Shown here: piece by piece, positions 1 to 5,069 of the stretch
How the letters are laid out: every line of letters starts with the position of its first letter
How positions within the stretch are numbered: the stretch's first letter is position 1
Assembly: GCA_002422725.1 (NCBI GenBank)
Contig: DITE01000084.1
Location: 1 to 5,069 of the forward strand
Source: Bacteroidales bacterium UBA6192
Lineage (GTDB): Bacteria; Bacteroidota; Bacteroidia; Bacteroidales; F082
Direction of reading: 5' to 3'
DNA length: 5,069 bases
The notes under the pieces: model-generated
Databases searched by the model: none
What the model saw: the letters and a program-made list of their open reading frames with translations, nothing else
What the model was told of the DNA's origin: nothing
Translations under genes and position numbers: made by a program

Positions 1-103
1 AACCAGAAAAATTGCGATGAGAAAGTTTCTGAAAGAATTCATGGGAATTGATATTCGTGAGGTTCAAAGACAAAGATACCAAATTTTGGCGTCATTTTGT
101 TAA
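1..103 (+). CDS. Possible 3' end of a gene truncated by the window edge
   Basis: Reading from base 2, one plus frame stays open for 33 codons and ends at a TAA (101-103). The other two plus frames hit stops within about 50 bases. The predicted tail is rich in Lys, Arg, Ile and Phe and ends in LASFC. It looks protein-like, with charged and hydrophobic residues mixed, but I recognise no family and no motif. A hairpin 26 bases downstream (130-147) would suit a gene ending here. A 33-codon open frame can arise by chance, so this is a tentative partial gene only. If real, it runs toward the minus-strand lipoprotein gene, making the two convergent. Confidence 0.3.
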   Translation, partial: TRKIAMRKFLKEFMGIDIREVQRQRYQILASFC

Positions 104-275
104 ACCACGAATGAAATAGTCTGCTGGATTGTGCAAACGGTTGCACAGGCTTTTAGGTGATGCAAAAGGAATTAGGTCTATGACCATTGGGTTTCTGCTT
201 AATCGGAAAAGGTTTTAAACAGAATTAGAGACTGAAATCAAGATCGTTTGTTTATGAAAATATCCGAAGTACCAA
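104..275. other. Non-coding gap between left-edge ORF and lipoprotein gene
   Basis: No convincing reading frame exists on either strand; the longest ATG frames are only a few codons. The one clear element is the palindrome at 130-147, listed separately. Neither strand shows a strong hairpin plus T-run terminator for the lipoprotein gene that ends at 276, so its transcript end is not visible. Confidence 0.6.
130..147. promoter_or_regulatory. 18-bp palindrome: LacI-type operator-like site or hairpin
   Basis: TGTGCAAACGGTTGCACA has 7-bp perfect arms (TGTGCAA and TTGCACA) around the centre ACGG. The GCAA-CG-TTGC pattern with a central CG resembles operators of LacI/GalR-family repressors, which is family knowledge rather than a search result. 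As RNA it would form a 7-bp stem with a 4-nt loop, followed after GGC by only four T (151-154). It could therefore be a weak intrinsic terminator for the plus-strand frame ending at 103. No gene in the window starts beside it: the lipoprotein gene ends toward it. If it is an operator, its target would have to be a minus-strand gene starting left of base 1. Confidence 0.4.
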
Positions 276-1070
276 TTATCGCAAGCTTACAGGAGGTGAT
301 TGCACTTTCACCATTTCATAGTTCATGATGATATTGTTTTCTCGCAAGCCTGCCCAAACCATGTTATTTCCATCCAGTGCGAAATTCCAGCATTCATAAG
401 CCAGGCCTGTGCCACCGCTAATCAAGTCGTTGGTATAATTGGTTGCCATCAATTGACCATAAAGAAAATAGTGGCCTTCATTGTCTGACTTTTTTATCCA
501 GTTGTTGTTTTCGTCCTGATAGTAGTAATTGTAGCTTCCATCAGCAAAGTATTCCCAATAATGATACAAGCTGTCGGCAGCGCCTTCAGTGGTGCAGCGC
601 CCGTACCATACACCGGTAAACGCATCGTTGTAATCATTGGTAACTTTTTTGCAGGTATAGGTGTTCTGGTCGGGGAATTCAATGCCGTTTATTGAGAATG
701 TGGGCACTGTGTAGGTTATCGTACCATTCTCAATGGATTGTATTTTGAATTTCATCTGGGTTAAACTTCCAGCCTCATCATTGCTGGTGATGCTGATCAT
801 ATCTCCGCTGACACTGTAGGTAAAAAAAGAATTCTCCTGCCAGCTTTTGTTGTTCTCATCCATCTGAACACCCGATGCATACATCTCGGTATTGTCCGAT
901 AAAAATTCCATGACAAAAGTTGCATCGGTCAAAACTTCGTGCCCGTTGACCTGTGTGTTTACCCAGGTGCCTTTTAAAAGTTCAGCATAATTGGGATCTT
1001 TATCTTTTTTGCAGCCGTTGAAAAGGATAAAGATCAGGGCAAAGCCGAACAACATCTTATTTTTTTTCAT
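276..1070 (-). CDS. Secreted lipoprotein with two lipocalin-like modules
   Basis: The 264-residue product begins with a Lys-rich n-region, a hydrophobic core (about 7-17) and FNGC ending at Cys20, a probable lipobox for signal peptidase II. Phe at -3 is not canonical. KKDKD follows the cysteine; charged residues at this place can act as a surface-export signal in Bacteroidota, so exposure on the outer membrane is possible but not shown. Two related modules follow. Module 1 (about 31-143) starts LLKGTWV and contains DENNKSW (71-77). Module 2 (about 150-256) starts FTGVWYG and contains DENNNW (186-191). Each begins with a G-x-W turn and continues in alternating beta-type sequence, as in the small lipocalin-like domains of Bacteroidota lipoproteins. 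Module 2 is unusually rich in Tyr, Trp and Asn. The ATG is preceded by an A-rich stretch with no Shine-Dalgarno. It lies 272 bp downstream of the nuclease gene on the same strand and probably has its own promoter. Ligand and function are unknown. Confidence 0.85.
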   Translation of the reverse strand: MKKNKMLFGFALIFILFNGCKKDKDPNYAELLKGTWVNTQVNGHEVLTDATFVMEFLSDNTEMYASGVQMDENNKSWQENSFFTYSVSGDMISITSNDEAGSLTQMKFKIQSIENGTITYTVPTFSINGIEFPDQNTYTCKKVTNDYNDAFTGVWYGRCTTEGAADSLYHYWEYFADGSYNYYYQDENNNWIKKSDNEGHYFLYGQLMATNYTNDLISGGTGLAYECWNFALDGNNMVWAGLRENNIIMNYEMVKVQSPPVSLR

Positions 1071-1106
1071 TTTGTTATTGGTTTAATTTTTCTGGTGTTT
1101 AGATAA

Positions 1107-1118
1107 GCATTGCAATGC
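1107..1118. promoter_or_regulatory. 12-bp perfect palindrome, possible operator
   Basis: GCATTGCAATGC is a perfect 12-bp palindrome without a spacer, 36 bases before the lipoprotein start. Its position in the probable leader or core promoter fits a dimeric regulator site. A 12-bp palindrome is uncommon but can occur by chance, and I know of no regulator that matches it. Confidence 0.3.
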
Positions 1119-1209
1119 ATATCCATTCATTTTTACTCGTCTTAACTCAAGAACTTAAAATAATGCCTGATAGTATAAACAGAAAAACGAATGTAAACTT
1201 TGCTTCCAG

Positions 1210-1328
1210 TTTGCTGGTTTAATGCATCATTTTATTATTAATCGCAATACCTTTTAAACAGTTTGTTTTGAATCATTTCTGAATTTTCTATACTGGGCAG
1301 CAAGGGTGATTTTACTTAAACCAGCAAA
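1210..1328. repeat. 13-bp perfect inverted repeats enclosing a 93-bp segment
   Basis: The left arm (1210-1222) reads TTTGCTGGTTTAA and the right arm (1316-1328) reads TTAAACCAGCAAA, its exact reverse complement. Pairing stops at both arm ends. The enclosed 93 bases are AT-rich and have no gene. The arrangement lies 140 bp upstream of the lipoprotein start. In Bacteroidota, inverted repeats flanking a promoter upstream of surface-protein genes can be sites of DNA inversion. Known examples usually have longer arms and segments, and no recombinase gene is visible here. A weak promoter-like pair on the plus strand inside the segment (TTTG 1267-1270, 18 bp, TATACTGG 1289-1296) faces away from the lipoprotein gene. 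Other readings are a non-autonomous mobile element, two copies of a regulator site, or a long-range RNA stem. Confidence 0.45.
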
Positions 1329-1342
1329 ATACACACTTATCT

Positions 1343-2746
1343 TTATTCCAACTCATACTCCTGACCTGGTTCCGGAGAACTAACTCTTCGCAGACCGGTG
1401 TCTTTCAATTTTCGTTTGAAGAATTCCTGGGCCTCAGGGTCGCCATGAACCAGAAAAGCTTTTTTGATTTTCTTTTTGTCCTGACAAGCCAGAAATTCAA
1501 GTAATTCAGCGTAGTCGGCATGACCACTGAATGATTCAATGCTTTCGACCCTTGCATTAACGGTATGGGGAAACCCAAAAATGGAAATGTTCTTTTCTCC
1601 TCTGAGAATTCTGGCGCCCAGGGTATCGGGTGCACAATAACCGACTGCCAGAATGGTATTGTTTGGGTTATCGATATTGTTAGCGAGATGGTGTTTGATC
1701 CGGCCTGCTTCCATCATACCCGAAGCCGATATGATAACACATGACTCTTTCGATTCGTTGAGTTTTTTCGATTCCTCCACCTTGGTGATATACGTTAGCG
1801 ATGCAAAACCAAATGGGTCGGGATCAGTTTCCATGATTTCGAGAACTTCCTTGTTAAAGCACTCAGGATGAATGCGAAATATGTTGGTTGCATTAACTGC
1901 TAGTGGACTGTCCACATATATTTTAATTTTCGGGAGCAGCCCCTCATTGTAAAAATTATTGAGGGCAAACACCAATTCCTGAGCACGTCCAATAGCGAAA
2001 GAAGGGATGATCAGTTTTCCGCCTTTCTCCACGCAGGTTTGTTTCAATATGGTAAGCAGTAAATTTTCAGCTTGTTTTTTGTCTTCGTGAAGACGGTCGC
2101 CATAGGTTGATTCACATATCAGGTAATCACATTGAGGAAAAGGGTCAGGTTTACGTAATAACCTGCTTTCCGGACGGCCAATATCTCCTGTGTAGGCAAT
2201 GTTTGTGAGCCGGCCTTCTTCGGTAATACCAATGCTGGCTACCGCACTTCCCAACAAATGACCGGAGTGGGTAAATCTTACCGTTATATTCGGATCAATC
2301 CTGAACTTTCGGTTATAGGCAACCCCTATAAACAACTCCATACATTTCTCTGCATCCTGTTTGGTGTAAATGGGTTCAACAGGGGGCTGGCCATGGCGGG
2401 CACGTTTTTTATTGAACCAACGAATATCCTGTTCCTGTATAAAACCACTATCAGCCAGCATAATAGCACAAAGATCGCGGGTGGCATGAGTGCAAATCAC
2501 CGAACCCCTGAAACCCTGTTTGTAGAAATAGGGGATCATTCCCGAATGGTCAATGTGGGCATGAGTTAAAATGATATGATCAATTTCAGCCGGACGAACG
2601 CCTGGATTCCTGTTTTTGCCGTCAGTTGCAAGACCCTTTCCCTGAAAACTGCCGCAATCGAGCAGGATTTTTTTTCCGTTAAGGGTCGTGATCAAGTGCT
2701 TGCTGCCTGTCACCTCACGGGCTGCACCCAGAAATTTAATTTTCAT
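1343..2746 (-). CDS. MBL-fold/beta-CASP RNA-processing exonuclease or endonuclease
   Basis: This 467-residue cytoplasmic protein is a complete member of the metallo-beta-lactamase/beta-CASP family (COG1236, YSH1/CPSF73-like; TTHA0252 is a bacterial relative of similar length). Zinc-site motifs are present in order: LLDCG (Asp30), HAHIDHSG (62-69; His62, His64, Asp66, His67), SGHLLGSA (His163) and TGDIGR (Asp188). The beta-CASP part shows motif A ESTYGD (Glu212), motif B in the SGMMEAGRIKHH segment (342-353) and motif C FSGHAD (His409), with VHGD (434-437) near the C-terminus. All catalytic residues appear intact, so an active two-zinc hydrolase cutting RNA is expected; substrate and exo/endo mode cannot be read from sequence. 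There is no extra KH or other RNA-binding domain. The ATG start gives the usual MKIKFLGAAREVTGS opening of the family. It is divergent from trhO, across a 270-bp gap rich in palindromes. Confidence 0.93.
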   Translation of the reverse strand: MKIKFLGAAREVTGSKHLITTLNGKKILLDCGSFQGKGLATDGKNRNPGVRPAEIDHIILTHAHIDHSGMIPYFYKQGFRGSVICTHATRDLCAIMLADSGFIQEQDIRWFNKKRARHGQPPVEPIYTKQDAEKCMELFIGVAYNRKFRIDPNITVRFTHSGHLLGSAVASIGITEEGRLTNIAYTGDIGRPESRLLRKPDPFPQCDYLICESTYGDRLHEDKKQAENLLLTILKQTCVEKGGKLIIPSFAIGRAQELVFALNNFYNEGLLPKIKIYVDSPLAVNATNIFRIHPECFNKEVLEIMETDPDPFGFASLTYITKVEESKKLNESKESCVIISASGMMEAGRIKHHLANNIDNPNNTILAVGYCAPDTLGARILRGEKNISIFGFPHTVNARVESIESFSGHADYAELLEFLACQDKKKIKKAFLVHGDPEAQEFFKRKLKDTGLRRVSSPEPGQEYELE

Positions 2747-2796
2747 GAAAGTTTAAGTTGTGGCTTAAGCCGGTAAATGAGGTAAAGGTAAGGTTT

Positions 2797-2814
2797 TTTA
2801 GTTCCATAACTAAA
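2797..2814. repeat. Perfect 7-bp inverted repeat, 4-nt loop
   Basis: TTTAGTT (2797-2803) and AACTAAA (2808-2814) are exact reverse complements around CCAT. It lies about 50 bases upstream of the nuclease start, where an operator or a leader hairpin could sit. Neither strand has a T-run after the stem in the right direction, so a terminator is unlikely. Confidence 0.4.
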
Positions 2815-2819
2815 TCGAA

Positions 2820-2838
2820 GTTTATTTTAAAAATAAAC
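2820..2838. repeat. 19-bp AT-rich perfect palindrome
   Basis: GTTTATTTT (2820-2828) and AAAATAAAC (2830-2838) are exact reverse complements around one central A. It begins six bases after the preceding inverted repeat. Possible roles are an operator shared by the two divergent genes or an easily melted AT-rich promoter element. AT-rich DNA makes such palindromes more likely by chance. Confidence 0.4.
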
Positions 2839-2990
2839 CTAAGCGAAGAATTGAGGATGATCAGGATATATTGTGAATTAGGCTTTCAGGCGATCACAAT
2901 TGATTGTAATAAGGCGTAATACGGGTCCGAATCTGATCTTATTTTCAAAATCTGAAGTGTTTATCAATAGTTCTTTCAGTCATTTTGTGC

Positions 2991-2998
2991 TATTTTTG
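2991..2998 (+). promoter_or_regulatory. Bacteroidota-type -7 box for trhO
   Basis: TATTTTTG matches the TAnnTTTG -7 consensus of the Bacteroidota primary sigma factor at every fixed position. It would place the transcript start at about 3003-3006, giving a short leader before the ATG at 3017. No good TTTG -33 box is found 19-21 bp upstream. The site lies inside the longer open frame starting at TTG 2900, so it argues for the ATG at 3017 as the true start. Confidence 0.5.
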
Positions 2999-3016
2999 CG
3001 CCTGAATTTATTTAGA

Positions 3017-4027
3017 ATGATTCTACATAACAAAATTGATAAACAGGTTCTCAAACAAAGTTTGCTTGAAGAAGACTTTCAGCGCGTGACCCTTTCGTTT
3101 TATAAATTTGTACATATTCCCGATCCGCAGGCTTTTCGCGATGAGCTTTACGTTAGTTTTTCTGACTTGTTCGTTTTTGGCCGCATTTATGTTGCCAGCG
3201 AAGGGATCAATGCTCAGCTTAGTGTTCCTGAAGAAAATCTTGAAGTGTTCAAACGCTTTGTGTCATTTCATCGTTTTATGCAGGATGTGCTGCTCAACAA
3301 GGCAATCGACGACAATGGAAAGTCGTTTTACAAACTAAAGATTCAGGTGAAGCACAAGATTCTATCTGATGGTCTCGACAACAGCACTTTCGATATTTAT
3401 CAGGTCGGCGACCACCTCGATGCAGACAGCTTCAACCGTAAGCTAGATGAACCCAACACCCTTGTGATTGACTTAAGAAATCATTATGAGCATGAAGTAG
3501 GCCATATTGAAGGTGCAGTGTTGCCTGAGGTAGACACGTATAAAGAGTCGATACCATTGATTATCAATATGCTGGAAGAAACCAAGCCTGATAACATTGT
3601 GATGTATTGCACAGGGGGGATACGTTGCGAGAAATTTTCGGCTTATCTGAAGCATAAGGGATTTCAAAATGTTTTTCAGTTAAAAGGAGGTGTGATCAAT
3701 TATGTGAATCAGGTGCGTAAGCAAGGGCTGCCGGTTAGGTTCAGGGGTAAGAATTTTGTGTTTGACGAACGCATGGGCGAAAGGGTAACACAGCATGTTA
3801 TTGCCCGATGCCATCAATGCAAAAGTCCTGCCGACACCCATGTGAACTGTGCTAATCCTGCCTGCCACCTCTTATTTATCCAGTGTACGGTTTGTGCTGA
3901 AAAATACGCTGAATGTTGTTCGGTAGCATGCCGGGAGTTTATTCAGCTTCCTGTGGAAGCACAGAAAATGCTTCGCAAAGGAAAAGTCCATCCAAACGCG
4001 CATCATAAAGCTTTCCTGCATCTATAG
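3017..4027 (+). CDS. trhO: tRNA uridine(34) hydroxylase, rhodanese family
   Basis: The 336-residue product is TrhO (formerly YceA, UPF0176), which in E. coli catalyses oxygen-dependent hydroxylation of wobble U34 to 5-hydroxyuridine in certain tRNAs. The N-terminal domain (about 20-115) includes the conserved RIYVASEGINAQLS segment. The rhodanese domain (about 130-235) carries VIDLRNHYEHEVGHIEGA and the active-site loop CTGGIRCEK, with catalytic Cys198 and a second Cys at 204. The stretch GLPVRFRGKNFVFDERMGER (237-256) and the following Cys-rich tail are very like E. coli TrhO. The tail has CHQC (265-268), Cys278, Cys283, Cys290, Cys293, Cys300, Cys301 and Cys305, probably a metal-binding module. 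The length is close to the 350 residues of E. coli. The frame could extend to TTG 2900, adding 39 residues, but MILHNK at 3017 matches the family's usual opening and a -7 box lies just upstream. The enzyme acts in the cytoplasm. Confidence 0.95.
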   Translation: MILHNKIDKQVLKQSLLEEDFQRVTLSFYKFVHIPDPQAFRDELYVSFSDLFVFGRIYVASEGINAQLSVPEENLEVFKRFVSFHRFMQDVLLNKAIDDNGKSFYKLKIQVKHKILSDGLDNSTFDIYQVGDHLDADSFNRKLDEPNTLVIDLRNHYEHEVGHIEGAVLPEVDTYKESIPLIINMLEETKPDNIVMYCTGGIRCEKFSAYLKHKGFQNVFQLKGGVINYVNQVRKQGLPVRFRGKNFVFDERMGERVTQHVIARCHQCKSPADTHVNCANPACHLLFIQCTVCAEKYAECCSVACREFIQLPVEAQKMLRKGKVHPNAHHKAFLHL

Positions 4028-4174
4028 ATTGTAGCCTGTTTTATCATCAGATCGATTTGTGGCATAGTTTATGCAACTAAATTTCCATACTTGCCATCTT
4101 TAAGTCTGTTGGGATCATAAATCCGGACTTTTAATGGAAAAGTATAATTCATTCACTATTTAAGCAAAAATAAA
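4028..4174. promoter_or_regulatory. Gap between trhO and membrane-protein gene, probable promoter
   Basis: The gap has no reading frame. A candidate promoter is TTTG (4056-4059), 18 bp, then TAAATTTC (4078-4085), one base off TAnnTTTG and with spacing slightly short of the usual 19-21. An imperfect hairpin (4102-4130, arms AAGTC/GACTT with inner GGAT/ATCC) ends in four T (4129-4132) and could be a weak terminator for trhO or a leader structure. The last 12 bases before ATG 4175 are A-rich, as in Bacteroidota initiation sites. Independent transcription of the next gene is therefore likely but not certain. Confidence 0.3.
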
Positions 4175-5008
4175 ATGTCTGCAAAAAGAATGTTGTTGTT
4201 TGTTGTTTTGCTGATTGGGGTTTCTCAGTTTATTACGGCACAGGATATAATCCTGAAGCGTAATGATGAAATGATTCATTGCAAGATCAAAGAGATCGGT
4301 CTGGATGAAATTAAGTACAGTTTACCTGATCATTCGCAGGATATTTTATTTGTTATAGCGAAGGATGACATTTCGAAAGTGGTGCTTGAGAATGGTAAGG
4401 AAATGACTTTTGAAAAGCGTTTAACCGATCCGGGTAATTATCTGGACAACAAAAAGAATGCGCTGAAGATTGATTTTCTATCCCCTTTGACCGGAAACAC
4501 AAGCTTGTCTTATGAAAGAAGCCTGCGTCCCGGACGAAGCCTTGAAGGCACCCTGGGTATTATCGGCCTGGGTCTTGATGCAGCCGATCGCAATGCCGGA
4601 GGCGCTTTCGTAAAGTTCGGCATGAAATTTATTAAGGATCCCGATTTTTATTTGCGGGGCATGCAATATGCCCATCTTTTGAAGGGAAGTTATGTTAAAC
4701 CGGAAATTTCATTTGGATTTTTCAGCCACAATCAATGGGAGTATTTTGACAAATATGATGAAAATGGCTATTGGATAGGTTATCAAAACAGGGTTCGAGA
4801 AGACGTTTTTTCCGGCACAATTCAACTCGTGCTTGGTAAGCAATGGATTTTTGACAACGCATTCCTGATTGATATTTATGGAGGATTGGGCTACGGTTTT
4901 TCAACCAATAATTATGACGGCGGCTATATGTACGGTTATTCTATTGCCGGCAGCGACTTTCCCATTTCTGTATCTGGAGGATTGAAAATTGGCCTCCTAT
5001 TTAAATAA
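4175..5008 (+). CDS. Exported protein: small N-terminal domain plus outer-membrane beta-barrel
   Basis: The 277-residue product has a signal peptide (n-region SAKR, hydrophobic core about 6-20, likely cut after ITA at 22/23) with no lipid cysteine. Residues 23-80 form a compact domain: QDIILKRNDEMIHCKIKEIG, then an I-x-Y strand, then ISKVVLENGKEMTF. This pattern is recurrent in secreted Bacteroidota proteins, where it precedes a barrel or stands alone; its function is unknown. From about 95 to the end come alternating beta strands rich in Gly, Tyr and Phe, with turns such as DKYDENG and NNYDGG, and a last strand GGLKIGLLFK. This suggests a small outer-membrane barrel of roughly eight strands, similar in style to DUF3575/OmpW-like proteins, though I cannot assign a family firmly. 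Start ATG is preceded by an A-rich stretch. It follows trhO by 147 bp and ends 22 bases before a strong terminator. Confidence 0.85.
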   Translation: MSAKRMLLFVVLLIGVSQFITAQDIILKRNDEMIHCKIKEIGLDEIKYSLPDHSQDILFVIAKDDISKVVLENGKEMTFEKRLTDPGNYLDNKKNALKIDFLSPLTGNTSLSYERSLRPGRSLEGTLGIIGLGLDAADRNAGGAFVKFGMKFIKDPDFYLRGMQYAHLLKGSYVKPEISFGFFSHNQWEYFDKYDENGYWIGYQNRVREDVFSGTIQLVLGKQWIFDNAFLIDIYGGLGYGFSTNNYDGGYMYGYSIAGSDFPISVSGGLKIGLLFK

Positions 5009-5030
5009 TACCACTTAACACTAATTATAT

Positions 5031-5062
5031 GCCGGTCAGATTTTTTTGACCGGCTTTTTTTT
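5031..5062 (+). terminator. Strong intrinsic terminator
   Basis: GCCGGTCA (5031-5038) pairs exactly with TGACCGGC (5047-5054). A G-U and an A-U pair can extend the stem to 10 bp around a TTTT loop. Eight T follow at once (5055-5062). It ends the transcript of the barrel-protein gene, possibly including trhO read-through. The reverse strand lacks the T-run after the stem, though the complementary A-run precedes it, so action is mainly on the plus strand. Confidence 0.93.
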
Positions 5063-5069
5063 GGTTTGT

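Larger units (their letters stand above)
1071..1342. other. Intergenic region upstream of the lipoprotein gene
   Basis: This 272-bp gap separates two minus-strand genes. It is AT-rich and has no plausible reading frame. It must hold the lipoprotein promoter, but I found no good minus-strand match to TAnnTTTG with a TTTG box at the right spacing. It contains the palindrome at 1107-1118 and the 13-bp inverted repeats at 1210-1222 and 1316-1328. No intrinsic terminator is obvious after the nuclease stop at 1343. Confidence 0.6.
2747..3016. other. Divergent promoter region rich in palindromes
   Basis: This 270-bp gap serves both the minus-strand nuclease gene and plus-strand trhO. It holds a 10-bp palindrome GGCTTAAGCC (2762-2771), the hairpins at 2797-2814 and 2820-2838, and the spaced repeat ATTGTGA (2870-2876) / TCACAAT (2894-2900). 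The trhO -7 box lies near its right end. The plus frame running from a TTG at 2900 into trhO is considered non-coding upstream sequence. No clear promoter was found for the nuclease gene. Confidence 0.55.

Noticed and set aside
291..302. Perfect Shine-Dalgarno-like AGGAGGTGAT followed by a TTG and an open frame to 488 on the plus strand
   Set aside because: It lies antisense within the lipoprotein coding sequence (codons for the SPP segment), the spacing to TTG is too short, and the frame product is not protein-like. The reverse strand's likeness to the 16S rRNA 3' tail is only about 10 bases and has no rRNA context.
2..1096. 12-base inverted match ACCAGAAAAATT (2-13) with AATTTTTCTGGT (1085-1096)
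   Set aside because: About one such 12-base match is expected by chance in a window of this length, and the copies are over 1 kb apart with no element-like structure between them.
1206..1217. CCAG-TTTG-CTGG hairpin as terminator of the nuclease gene
   Set aside because: The stem is only 4 bp, it has no T-run on the minus strand, and it lies over 120 bases past the stop.
2258..2776. Plus-strand open frames of 103 and 66 codons opposite the nuclease gene
   Set aside because: They lie antisense to a gene whose catalytic motifs are all recognised; they are shadows of its codon pattern.
2870..2900. TGTGA...TCACA pair as a CRP-type site
   Set aside because: CRP sites have 6 bp between the TGTGA and TCACA halves; here the 7-bp arms are 17 bp apart, so this is not a standard CRP site.
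2900..3016. N-terminal extension of trhO from the TTG codon
   Set aside because: The extra 39 residues resemble translated AT-rich non-coding DNA, contain the likely promoter, and are absent from the typical TrhO opening.

Overview
The window looks like ordinary chromosomal DNA from a member of the Bacteroidota. The supporting signs are A-rich stretches instead of Shine-Dalgarno sites before the starts, a -7 box of the TAnnTTTG type, a lipoprotein with Lys/Asp just after its lipid cysteine, and a TrhO closely resembling the known family. DNA is moderately AT-rich. I see no rRNA, tRNA, CRISPR array, transposase, recombinase or phage gene. I could not search databases, so the species is unknown.

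Layout from left to right. Positions 1-103 may hold the last 33 codons of a plus-strand gene entering from outside. Positions 104-275 are non-coding and carry a clear 18-bp palindrome (130-147). A minus-strand gene (276-1070) encodes a two-module, lipocalin-like secreted lipoprotein. A 272-bp gap follows, holding a 12-bp palindrome and a pair of 13-bp perfect inverted repeats (1210-1222 and 1316-1328). Next, on the minus strand (1343-2746), is a complete metallo-beta-lactamase/beta-CASP RNA-processing nuclease. A 270-bp divergent promoter region with several palindromes separates it from the plus-strand trhO gene (3017-4027), a rhodanese-family tRNA U34 hydroxylase. After 147 bp comes a plus-strand gene (4175-5008) for an exported, probably outer-membrane beta-barrel protein, closed by a strong intrinsic terminator (5031-5062).

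The two central genes, divergently transcribed, are both RNA-acting enzymes (RNA cleavage and wobble-uridine modification). The two outer genes encode envelope proteins of unknown role. No pathway visibly joins all four. The most interesting non-coding signals are the 13-bp inverted repeats upstream of the lipoprotein gene, which could bound a small invertible segment or form a long-range RNA stem, and the palindromes in the two regulatory gaps. I did not find convincing evidence of a novel multi-gene system here.
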